From Alphaproteobacteria bacterium (GTDB lineage Bacteria > Pseudomonadota > Alphaproteobacteria > Thalassobaculales > Thalassobaculaceae): DNA of 11,348 bases. Below the pieces are notes generated by a model. It was not told the DNA's origin. It was given only the letters and a program-made list of their open reading frames with translations, and did no database searches. A program made the translations under genes and the position numbers. Within the stretch, counting starts at the first letter, position 1, and the number at the start of each line of letters is the position of its first letter. The stretch is taken from assembly GCA_028822575.1 (NCBI GenBank), contig JAPKDN010000053.1, positions 1-11,348 of the forward strand, in the 5' to 3' direction. Positions 1 through 6,650 of this stretch are shown one piece after another.

Positions 1-948
1 AAGGATATCCCGGAAGACTGGCTGCGCTCGATGGCCGAGCTGCATCTCACCGATGAAGAAAAAGCCCAGATCGAGGCCATGGGCGGTTGGGAAGAGTTGA
101 TGGAGACGCTTAAGAAGCGTCTGGAAGAACAGAAGGACCGTCACCAAGGCGGCAATAAATGGATTGGTACCGGTGGAAAATCACCGTTCGGCGCGGATGG
201 TTACAACCCCGAGGGCGTGCGCATTGGCCAGGAAGAAGGTCGTAATCGCCGCGCCGTAAAGGTCTGGGACAAGCGGGAGTATAAGAACCTCGACGACACC
301 GTTGAGATCGGTACCCGCAACATCAAGGTCGCGCTGCGCAAGCTGCGCCGGTTCGCGCGCGAAGGCATCGCCGATCAGCTTGATCTGCCGGACACCATCA
401 CCTCGACCGCGCGCAATGGCGGGTTCCTGGATCTGAAAATGGTTCCGGAGCGCCGCAACGCGGTGAATGTGCTGCTGTTCTTCGATGTCGGTGGGTCGAT
501 GGATCCTTATGTGAAGTTGACCGAGGAGTTGTTCTCCGCGGCCCGTAGCGAGTTTAAGCACTTGGAATATTTCTACTTCCATAATTGCCCTTACGAGGGT
601 CTTTGGAAGGATAATCGCCGGCGCCATATTGAGAAAATCCCAACCTGGGAAGTGCTGAATACCTACGGCGCCAACTACAAATGCATTTTCATCGGTGATG
701 CTTCGATGAGCCCTTACGAGATCACCGTTGCGGGCGGCAGCGTCGAACACATGAATCCCGAGCCGGGCGCGCTTTGGATTCAACGGTTTAAGAGCCATTT
801 CAACCGTTGTGTCTGGCTTAATCCGACCCAGGAAAAATACTGGCGATATACCCGGTCGATCGAGATGGTCGAGGAGATTATCGACGGTAACATGTTCCCG
901 CTGACGCTCGGCGGTTTGGATAACGCGATCAAGGAACTTAAATCTTGA
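1..948 (+). CDS. VWA-domain protein, CoxE-like (COG3825 type), 5'-truncated by the window
   Basis: The frame is open from base 1 to a TGA at 946-948 (315 codons visible). An in-frame ATG at 31 exists, but the ten codons before it are also coding-like, and from memory this family is about 390 residues long, so the true start is probably outside the window. The first third is charged and probably helical. The von Willebrand A domain starts around 460, with a MIDAS-like motif DVGGSMD at 484-504 (Gly replaces the first Ser of the classical DxSxS) and a later acidic strand IFIGDASMS. VWA proteins of this kind usually work with a MoxR-type AAA+ ATPase in metal-dependent protein assembly or remodelling. 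No ATPase is visible here; it may lie upstream. The gene overlaps the next one by four bases (TTGA), suggesting translational coupling. Its precise role is unknown. Confidence 0.85.
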   Translation, partial: KDIPEDWLRSMAELHLTDEEKAQIEAMGGWEELMETLKKRLEEQKDRHQGGNKWIGTGGKSPFGADGYNPEGVRIGQEEGRNRRAVKVWDKREYKNLDDTVEIGTRNIKVALRKLRRFAREGIADQLDLPDTITSTARNGGFLDLKMVPERRNAVNVLLFFDVGGSMDPYVKLTEELFSAARSEFKHLEYFYFHNCPYEGLWKDNRRRHIEKIPTWEVLNTYGANYKCIFIGDASMSPYEITVAGGSVEHMNPEPGALWIQRFKSHFNRCVWLNPTQEKYWRYTRSIEMVEEIIDGNMFPLTLGGLDNAIKELKS

Positions 949-1793
949 GCGAAGGGGCGCTGGACCCACGCGAACACCCGTTTCGCGAGAGTGTGGCGGC
1001 CTCGTATTTGAAAGGCCGCGTTGAGGCCAAGCGCTTTGTAGACGGTGATATGTTCAAGGTCGCCGTCGGCGTACTGCCCATGCATGGTGGCGCCGACCAT
1101 GCCAGTGGCCGTACCTCCGAATTGCTCTTCGGCGAGCGCTTCATGATCTACGAGACCATGGGTGATTGGGTCTGGGGGCAAAGCCAGGTCGATGGCTATG
1201 TTGGTTTCGCGCGGTCCAATGGAATGGTGCCGGACGAGGGCGATCCCAGCCATGAGATCACGGCGCTCCGCATTCACGCTTACGAGAAACCCGATCTAAA
1301 GTCGACGCCGGTCGCGCTCCTCCACATGACCAGCCGCGTTACCGTCACCGACGAGGCCGATGGCTATTTCCGTACCGATAGTGGTGGTTGGGTGCCGCGC
1401 CGCCATCTGGCGCCAATCGGCGAGGGTGAAAGCGATATCGTGGTAACGGCCCGGCGCTATCTACACGCACCGTATCTTTGGGGCGGGCGCTCAAGCTTGG
1501 GCTTGGATTGTTCGGCCCTGATTCAGTTCGCGTTAATGCGAAACGGGCGTTCGGCGCCTCGGGATTCCGACCAACAGGAACGCTCCATTGGCGCCAAGAT
1601 CGAGGCGGGGCTGGACGGGGCAAGGGTGGGGGATTTGCTCTATCTGAAAGGGCATGTGGTGATAATGTCGGCGCCGGACATGGTCCTGCACGCCAACGCC
1701 CATCACATGGCGGTGGCAGAGGAACCTTTGGATGGGTTTCTTGAGCGTATGCGGGGGATTGGCTTGGCGGTCACCACCGTGCGAAGGCCTTGA
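945..1793 (+). CDS. SH3 - NlpC/P60 family peptidase (C40)
   Basis: Encodes 282 residues from a TTG start that overlaps the VWA stop codon. Residues about 25-160 look like two bacterial SH3-type modules (for example WVWGQSQVDGYVGFAR near 75-90 and GYFRTDSGGWVPRRHL near 140-154). Residues about 165-280 are an NlpC/P60 papain-fold domain: catalytic Cys189 in GLDCSALIQ, His237 in KGHVVIM, and a third polar residue, probably His249 in VLHANAHH. Such enzymes cleave gamma-D-Glu-diaminopimelate or related bonds in peptidoglycan stem peptides. No signal peptide or lipobox is seen at the N-terminus, so it may be cytoplasmic and process recycled muropeptides, or be exported in another way. The TTG start is chosen because of the overlap and because SH3-like sequence begins soon after it. 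The family call is firm; the cell-wall substrate is inferred. Confidence 0.9.
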   Translation: MSEGALDPREHPFRESVAASYLKGRVEAKRFVDGDMFKVAVGVLPMHGGADHASGRTSELLFGERFMIYETMGDWVWGQSQVDGYVGFARSNGMVPDEGDPSHEITALRIHAYEKPDLKSTPVALLHMTSRVTVTDEADGYFRTDSGGWVPRRHLAPIGEGESDIVVTARRYLHAPYLWGGRSSLGLDCSALIQFALMRNGRSAPRDSDQQERSIGAKIEAGLDGARVGDLLYLKGHVVIMSAPDMVLHANAHHMAVAEEPLDGFLERMRGIGLAVTTVRRP

Positions 1794-2396
1794 TCACGCT
1801 TGAATGAATGTTTCCTCGCCGTCCGGGTCAAGGCGATAGAAGCCGTCTTGGGGCTCGTCCAGGCCGAGGAATTCCGTTGGCTCCAGCCCGCGCCACAGCC
1901 CGCGAAACACCCGGTTATGGGCGCCATGGGCCGCCACGACGATCGGGCGTTCGCCTGGTAGGTCGGCGATGAACGCGCCAACGCGTTCTCCGACCTGCTG
2001 ATAGCTTTCGCCGCTTGGCGGGACGAACCGCCAGCGGTCGGCGAGGCGGCTCTGCCATGCCTCGTTATGATCGGCGCGCAACTCCTCGATATTAAGGCCG
2101 TCCCAGATTCCGAAAGTGACTTCTTTCAGGCGATCATCGAAAAGCGTGGCCTCGGGGTCGTGACCGATCATGTCCGCGACGATCGCCGCGGTTTGCTTGG
2201 TACGGCCAAGCGGGCTGGAGAAGAAGAATGCCGGTTTGACCCCCTTCAATTCCTCGGCCAAGGCTTTGCCCATGGCTTCGGCCTGTTGGACGCCTTTCAA
2301 GGTAAGCGGCGTATCGCGATGACCTTGCAGCCGCTTGGCGCGGTTCCAGATGGTCTCGCCATGGCGAAGCAGATAGAGGGGGCCGGCGGTACTCAT
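1794..2396 (-). CDS. Histidine phosphatase family protein (phosphoglycerate mutase-like), paralogue 1
   Basis: Encodes 200 residues. The frame is open further upstream, but the family N-terminus (LYLLRHGETIWNR) begins just after the ATG at 2396, and that ATG overlaps the stop of the preceding gene as ATGA, so this start is preferred. Phosphate-pocket residues are visible: Arg11 and His12 (phospho-acceptor) in RHGE, Arg65 in SPLGRTKQTA, Glu92 (acid/base candidate) in KEVTFG, and His157 in VAAHGAH. The length fits cofactor-independent phosphatases of the PhoE/GpmB/CobC group, which hydrolyse phosphomonoesters; the substrate cannot be read from the sequence. It is similar along its whole length to the upstream gene, indicating tandem duplication. 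Its stop directly abuts the stop of the convergent NlpC/P60 gene. Confidence 0.9.
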   Translation of the reverse strand: MSTAGPLYLLRHGETIWNRAKRLQGHRDTPLTLKGVQQAEAMGKALAEELKGVKPAFFFSSPLGRTKQTAAIVADMIGHDPEATLFDDRLKEVTFGIWDGLNIEELRADHNEAWQSRLADRWRFVPPSGESYQQVGERVGAFIADLPGERPIVVAAHGAHNRVFRGLWRGLEPTEFLGLDEPQDGFYRLDPDGEETFIQA

Positions 2397-2998
2397 GGCA
2401 TCGATACCTCGATTACGTCGATTTGGTCGTCGCGCAGACGGTGAAACGCCTCTTGCGGGCGATCGAGAGCGAAGGTCTCCGCCTCGTTCAGGTTCAGTTG
2501 CAGACCGCGCAGGGTTTTGATGGCGACGCCGTGAGACACCACGACGTGAACGCCGCCGGCCTTTTTCCATTCGCCCAGGATCGGGCGGACACGGTCCTGG
2601 ACCATCTGGCTGCTCTCGCCGTTGGGATGGCGAAAATTCCACGGGTCCTTGCGGCGAATCTCGGCCTCCTCGGGGAAATCCCGGGTCAATTCGCGCCAGC
2701 CCTGATAGCCGTCGCGGTCACCCAGCGTGATTTCCAGAAGCCGGTCGTCGAAGGTGATGGTCTCGTAGTCATGTTCGATAACATCACAGATGATGGCGGC
2801 GGTTTGCCGGGTCCGGGGTAGCGGGCTCGCCCAGAACTTGAAAGGTCCGCCGGCAAGCTCGTCGCGCAGGGCATGGCCAACGGCCTCGGCCTGCTTGGTG
2901 CCGTGGGCGGTCAGGGGCGAGTCGGCTTGGCCCTGCAATCGTCCGATCCGATTCCAGGTCGTCTCGCCGTGGCGAATGAGATAGATCGTGGCGGTCAT
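2393..2998 (-). CDS. Histidine phosphatase family protein (phosphoglycerate mutase-like), paralogue 2
   Basis: Encodes 201 residues and is the first gene of a two-gene minus-strand operon. Active-site residues: Arg9 and His10 in IRHGETTWN, Arg62 in SPLPRTRQTA, Glu89 in LLEITLG, and His156 in VVVSHGVAI. It shares with paralogue 1 the RLQG and DSPLT/DTPLT stretches after the RHG motif, the FDDRL segment and a proline-rich dipeptide region near the C-terminus (DRPQEAF versus DEPQDGF). No strong Shine-Dalgarno precedes the ATG at 2998. Family assignment is firm; a role as a true mutase is unlikely given the short length, and a general or small-metabolite phosphatase is more likely. Confidence 0.9.
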   Translation of the reverse strand: MTATIYLIRHGETTWNRIGRLQGQADSPLTAHGTKQAEAVGHALRDELAGGPFKFWASPLPRTRQTAAIICDVIEHDYETITFDDRLLEITLGDRDGYQGWRELTRDFPEEAEIRRKDPWNFRHPNGESSQMVQDRVRPILGEWKKAGGVHVVVSHGVAIKTLRGLQLNLNEAETFALDRPQEAFHRLRDDQIDVIEVSMP

Positions 2999-3040
2999 GG
3001 CGAGCCGTGCGGTTGGATGCGGAATGCCGAAGGGCGAGGT

Positions 3041-3069
3041 TACATAGCATTGCGGGTGCCGTCGCCCAA
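3041..3069 (-). promoter_or_regulatory. Possible sigma70-like promoter for the phosphatase operon
   Basis: On the minus strand, TTGGGC (3069-3064) and TATGTA (3046-3041) are separated by exactly 17 bases and lie about 40 bases upstream of the ATG at 2998. Each hexamer matches its consensus at only about three of six positions, so the spacing and location carry most of the weight. Confidence 0.25.
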
Positions 3070-3112
3070 GTCTTGAGCGTTTTGGGGCTCGCGCCGCTCG
3101 TTTTTGCCTATT

Positions 3113-3149
3113 CTCGTGGGCCTGTCACCACCACGAGGGCGATATCGCC
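3113..3149. promoter_or_regulatory. Inverted repeat plus 12-bp palindrome in the divergent promoter region
   Basis: CTCGTGG (3113-3119) and CCACGAG (3131-3137) form a perfect 7-bp inverted repeat with an 11-base spacer. It is followed at once by the perfect palindrome GGCGATATCGCC (3138-3149). Both lie between the divergent phosphatase operon and dioxygenase A, about 90-125 bases upstream of the dioxygenase start. There is no T-run, so a regulator-binding site is more likely than a terminator. No regulator gene is in the window. Confidence 0.35.
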
Positions 3150-3236
3150 AATCAGCTACTCGTAGCGGGCCGAAACCAGGAGTAACATCCATCCGTCGGA
3201 GCGCGAAGTCGCGCCCTTGCTTCGGGGAGATCGCTC

Positions 3237-4121
3237 ATGCCGATTAGCATTCGCCAGGTTGGCCCCTGTTTCGCGGGCGAGGTCGAGGGGATCGACCTGC
3301 GCCAACCGCTGTCGCCCGAGGATGCCCAGGCGATCCATGATGGTATGGACAAATACGCGGTCTTGGCGTTCCGCGGCGCGCCGTTGAGCCAGGAAGAGCA
3401 CATGGCTTTTACTCTGTCTCTCGGCGAGATCGAGCATTCCACCGGCACCAGTCTTCGGGCCGCGGATGAAATTCGCCTACCGCCGACCTTCGCCGATGTC
3501 TCGAACCTGGGTAAGGACGACAAGCCCTATGATCGCGACGACCGTCGGCGATTGTTCGCCATCGGCAATCGGCTTTGGCATTCCGATAGTTCGTTCAAGG
3601 TGGTGCCGGCGAAATACTCGCTGCTGCACGCCCTGTCGGTGACCTCGAAGGGCGGGAATACCGAATTCGCCTATATGCCCGACGCCTATGACGCGCTGGA
3701 CGAGGAAACCAAGACCGAGATCGAGGATCTGGTGTGCGAACACTCTCAGATGTACTCGCGCCAGCAGGTCGGGTTTTTTGATTTCACCGAGGAGGAGAAG
3801 CGCCGCTTCGCCCCGGTGCGCCAGCGTTTGGTGCGCAGGCATCCTACCACCGACCGCAAGTCGCTGTATTTGGCCTCCCATGCCGGCGCGATCCTCGGCA
3901 TGCCGGTGCCCGAGGCGCTTTTGTTACTGCGGGATTTGACCGAGCACGCGACCCATGAGCGCTTCGTTCATGTACATCAGTGGGAGGTTGGCGATTTGGT
4001 GATCTGGGACAACCGGCAAACCATGCATCGGGCCCGGCCCTTCCCGGAGCACGAACGCCGCGACATGCGCCGGACCACGCTGGCCGGCGAGGGCCCGACC
4101 GTGATGCAGCAGGTCGCGTAG
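3237..4121 (+). CDS. TauD/TfdA family Fe(II)/2-oxoglutarate dioxygenase A (TfdA-like)
   Basis: Encodes 294 residues from the ATG at 3237, with a purine-rich CGGGGAGA just upstream. The double-stranded beta-helix fold of this family is recognisable end to end. The iron triad is His115 and Asp117 (LWHSDSSF) plus His264 (DNRQTMHRA). Arg275 is 11 residues after the last His, at the spacing of the arginine that binds the 2-oxoglutarate C5 carboxylate, and Arg279 is at the position that in TauD contacts the substrate anion. The segments ADVSN, GNTEFAYMPDAYDAL, EHSQMYSR and YLASHAG resemble TfdA (2,4-D dioxygenase) more than TauD. The family oxidises an organic substrate with O2 and 2-oxoglutarate, giving succinate and CO2. 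The substrate is unknown; TfdA homologues in bacteria without herbicide exposure probably use natural arylalkanoates. Gene B follows 25 bases later, so they are probably co-transcribed. Confidence 0.93.
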   Translation: MPISIRQVGPCFAGEVEGIDLRQPLSPEDAQAIHDGMDKYAVLAFRGAPLSQEEHMAFTLSLGEIEHSTGTSLRAADEIRLPPTFADVSNLGKDDKPYDRDDRRRLFAIGNRLWHSDSSFKVVPAKYSLLHALSVTSKGGNTEFAYMPDAYDALDEETKTEIEDLVCEHSQMYSRQQVGFFDFTEEEKRRFAPVRQRLVRRHPTTDRKSLYLASHAGAILGMPVPEALLLLRDLTEHATHERFVHVHQWEVGDLVIWDNRQTMHRARPFPEHERRDMRRTTLAGEGPTVMQQVA

Positions 4122-4146
4122 CACATTTTCGGTGGAGGAACGGACC

Positions 4147-4989
4147 ATGCAAATCTCCAAGCTCAAGGAGCATATCGGCGCCGAGGTAACCGGCATCGAT
4201 CTGCGCGAGCCGATCAGCGACGCGGACCGAGAGACGCTTTACGACGCGGCGGTGGAGCATGTGGCGCTGGTCATTCGTGGCCAGAAATTCGAGGCCGCCG
4301 ATTACCAGAAGGCCGCCGAGTTGTTCGGCGCGTTGATGGAGGACCAGAACCGGATGTATCTGGCCCCGGGCGTGCCGATGGTCAGTGTGCTCTCGAACCG
4401 GCACAAGGCCAGCGATGGCAAGCCGGCCAAAGTCGCCAACAACGCTTCTTGGCACACGGATCACACCAACCAGGAGCTCCCGCCGAAATTCACCTCGCTT
4501 TACGCGGTGGAGTTGCCGGACCAGGGCGGCGGCACGGCGGTCGTGAACATGCGGGCGGCCTATGAAGCTCTGCCGGCGGACATGCGCGAACGGATCACCG
4601 GCCTGAAGACTGAAAACACCCTGATCAGCAGCGCCCGCGCCGCATCCGGTAACCCTGATGTAGTCAAGGCACGCGAGGCGTTGAACGGCAAACTCGTCGT
4701 GCATCCGCTAGTCCGCACCCATCCGGACCGCGGCACCAAGTCGATCTGGTTCCATCAGAACAAGACCGAGACGGTCACCGGCATGGACCCATACGAGACT
4801 CAGTCGTTCCTGACGGACCTTTTGGAGACCGCGATCAAGCCGGAATTCACCTATCTGCATGAATGGAAACTGGGTGATATGCTGTTGATTGATAATCGCT
4901 CGGCCATGCACAAGGCGGGCTTCGATTTTGATCACAGCCAACACCGGATGCTCTACCGAACGCTGGTCAGGGGTGATCGACCGGTTTAG
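4147..4989 (+). CDS. TauD/TfdA family Fe(II)/2-oxoglutarate dioxygenase B
   Basis: Encodes 280 residues. A GTG at 4132 would add five residues, but it lies inside the ribosome binding site GGTGGAGGAA (4131-4140), which is spaced six bases from the ATG at 4147, so the ATG is chosen. The iron triad is His103 and Asp105 (SWHTDH) plus His255 (DNRSAMHKAG). C-terminal arginines are Arg267 and Arg271 (HRMLYRT), one residue further from the His than in gene A. The middle has its own helical segment (about 150-185, LISSARAASGNPDVVKAR) not shared with A or D, which would cover the active site and suggests a different substrate. It lies 25 bases after gene A, in a probable operon. A short GC-rich hairpin (GGCGC/GCGCC, 4989-5001) begins at the last base of the stop codon but has no T-run. 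Confidence 0.93.
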   Translation: MQISKLKEHIGAEVTGIDLREPISDADRETLYDAAVEHVALVIRGQKFEAADYQKAAELFGALMEDQNRMYLAPGVPMVSVLSNRHKASDGKPAKVANNASWHTDHTNQELPPKFTSLYAVELPDQGGGTAVVNMRAAYEALPADMRERITGLKTENTLISSARAASGNPDVVKAREALNGKLVVHPLVRTHPDRGTKSIWFHQNKTETVTGMDPYETQSFLTDLLETAIKPEFTYLHEWKLGDMLLIDNRSAMHKAGFDFDHSQHRMLYRTLVRGDRPV

Positions 4990-5126
4990 GCGCCTTGCGC
5001 CAGGGCTCGGGGTAAGGTCATTGATCACGAAAATTTGAGGTGTATTGGCTCGTTGATCCAGGTCCTCTAGGGTGTGGGATGAGCCTTCGAAGCTCCGCGC
5101 CCGGACCCCAGAATGGAGTGGATGGC

Positions 5127-5624
5127 ATGACCCTACGTAAGACATTGATCGCGGGCGTCGCCGCGTTTGCCGTCGCCGGGCTGATGGCCTTCACTCAGAA
5201 CGCCGCCCATGCGGCGGATGGGATGATCGTCAAGGACAGCGACTTCGGTGTCACCAAGACGATAGACCGTCTCGGAATCGCGTTGGAGCGCGAGGGTATC
5301 AAGGTGTTTAAACGTATCAATCACGCCCGTGGCGCCGAGAGTGTCGGCATGGAATTGGCGCCGAGCGAGGTGATCCTGTTCGGTACGCCGAAAATCGGCA
5401 CACCTTTGATGCAGTCGAACCCGATGATCGGCCTAGACCTGCCATTGAAGGCGCTGGCTTGGACGGCGGCGGACGGTAGCGTAAAGCTTGGCTATACCGA
5501 TCCGGCCTGGCTGGCGGCGCGATACGGCATCACCGACAAGGCCAAGGTCTTCAAAATGATGACCGGCGCGCTCAACAAGTTCACCGACATGGCGACCAAG
5601 CGCGGCGGTTTGCCCAAAAAATAG
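5127..5624 (+). CDS. Secreted DUF302 domain protein
   Basis: Encodes 165 residues from the ATG at 5127, preceded by GGAG at 5115-5118. Longer in-frame starts exist upstream, but only this one places a normal signal peptide at the N-terminus: positive MTLRK, a hydrophobic core (about 7-22), then a cleavage site near AAHA-AD (29-30). The mature part is one DUF302 domain of about 130 residues: paired helices (TIDRLGIALEREG), FKRINHARGA (61-70), FGTPKIGTPLMQ (85-96) and DLPLKALAW (104-112). The molecular function of DUF302 is not established. The protein is probably periplasmic. It sits alone between the two dioxygenase couplets, with gaps of 137 and 146 bases on either side, so it may have its own promoter. 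Its link to the oxygenases is by position only. Confidence 0.88.
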   Translation: MTLRKTLIAGVAAFAVAGLMAFTQNAAHAADGMIVKDSDFGVTKTIDRLGIALEREGIKVFKRINHARGAESVGMELAPSEVILFGTPKIGTPLMQSNPMIGLDLPLKALAWTAADGSVKLGYTDPAWLAARYGITDKAKVFKMMTGALNKFTDMATKRGGLPKK

Positions 5625-5770
5625 GATGTCGGCGCAAACGCGGGATCGTGCTCGTGTTTTAAGGGCGGCCGGACGTCTATTCGATTGATCGCGGCGATGC
5701 GTCTCGGGGATGATGGAGTTCGTCTCCAAGGATTTGGCCGTTCAATAGAGTTTCGAAAGGCGCCGCCGCA

Positions 5771-6628
5771 ATGCAAAACCGGGTTCCCGAGGCAGGCCAA
5801 TTCGATGTCAGGCGTTTGACCGAGACAATGGCGGCGGAGGTCGTTGGCCTCGATCTGCGCCAACGCTTGGACGCGGCGACCCGTGACGCGGTTTACAAGG
5901 CATTCGTGGACAATCAGATCTTGGTGTTTCGCGATCAGGACCTGACCAAGGAAGAGCAGATCGCCTTTACCGAGCAGTTCGGAACGTTGGAGCGGCACGC
6001 GCTTTCCAATCGTGGGACCTCGGACTCGCCCTTCGTGCATATCGTCACCAATATGGACGCCGAGGGGAACCTGACCGGCAAGCTCGGTTCGACCCGTTGG
6101 CATTCCGACAAATCCTTCCGCCCTGCACCATCGATGGCGACGATCCTGCATGCGCGCATCCTGCCACCCAACGGCGGAGATACCGTGTTCGCCAACATGC
6201 ACGCGGCCTATGAGGCATTGGATGAAGCAGAGAAGGCGGAGTTGGACGAGGCGAAGGTGGTCCACAGCTGGGAGCTGTCGCGAGAAAATATCGACCGGAA
6301 ACTCTCGCAAGCCGAAATTGACGACGCGCCGCCGCAAACCCATCCGCTGGCCCGTGTCCATCCGGATAGCGGCCGCCGGGCATTGTTCATGGGCATGCAT
6401 GCCTCGCATATAGAGGGCGGAAGTATCGAGGCGGGCCGTGCCCGGATAGAGGCCCTGGAAGAGCATTCGACCCAGGAACGGTTCCTGTATCGTCATAACT
6501 GGCGCAAGGGCGATGTGTTGATGTGGGACAACCGCTGTTTACTGCATCGCGCCGACCCGAATTTCGAGGTGGCAACACATCCCCGGATGATGCACCGCAC
6601 GTGTCTGCGAGGCACGCCGACCCGCTGA
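5771..6628 (+). CDS. TauD/TfdA family Fe(II)/2-oxoglutarate dioxygenase C
   Basis: Encodes 285 residues from the ATG at 5771, with GAAAGG about ten bases upstream. The iron triad is His111 and Asp113 (RWHSDKSF) plus His259 (DNRCLLHRAD). The C-terminal arginines are Arg272 and Arg276 in HPRMMHRT. Further family marks are the N-terminal EVVGLDLRQ, NGGDTVFANMHAAYEAL (134-150) and HPLARVHPDSGRRALF (191-206). The member-specific stretch after residue 165 (SWELSRENIDRKLSQAE) differs from A, B and D and probably shapes substrate choice. Gene D follows after 22 bases with its own strong ribosome binding site, so C and D are probably one transcript. The function is an oxidative reaction on an unidentified small acid. 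Confidence 0.93.
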   Translation: MQNRVPEAGQFDVRRLTETMAAEVVGLDLRQRLDAATRDAVYKAFVDNQILVFRDQDLTKEEQIAFTEQFGTLERHALSNRGTSDSPFVHIVTNMDAEGNLTGKLGSTRWHSDKSFRPAPSMATILHARILPPNGGDTVFANMHAAYEALDEAEKAELDEAKVVHSWELSRENIDRKLSQAEIDDAPPQTHPLARVHPDSGRRALFMGMHASHIEGGSIEAGRARIEALEEHSTQERFLYRHNWRKGDVLMWDNRCLLHRADPNFEVATHPRMMHRTCLRGTPTR

Positions 6629-6650
6629 AGTCGCGGAAAAGGAGCGGGCG

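Noticed and set aside
181..969. A 262-codon minus-strand frame opposite the VWA gene
   Set aside because: The plus-strand VWA protein has MIDAS and family features; the antisense frame has none.
3201..3214. Small inverted repeat GCGCG-AAGT-CGCGC before dioxygenase A
   Set aside because: Five-base arms of alternating G and C are expected by chance at this GC content.
2999..3236. A riboswitch or tRNA in the divergent intergenic region
   Set aside because: No conserved riboswitch core, tRNA cloverleaf or terminator-antiterminator pair could be traced; only the dyads reported above stand out.
3844..4704. A 286-codon minus-strand frame across the A-B junction
   Set aside because: It covers parts of two well-supported plus-strand genes and its product is Arg-rich with no domain pattern, typical of a shadow frame.
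5711..5746. An 11-codon frame before dioxygenase C as a leader peptide
   Set aside because: It lacks a ribosome binding site, repeated codons and an attenuator-like structure.
5492..6496. A long open frame of 334 codons on the minus strand opposite dioxygenase C
   Set aside because: It is antisense to a gene with a full set of family motifs, has no recognisable motif itself, and is explained by the high GC content and codon bias of the sense strand.
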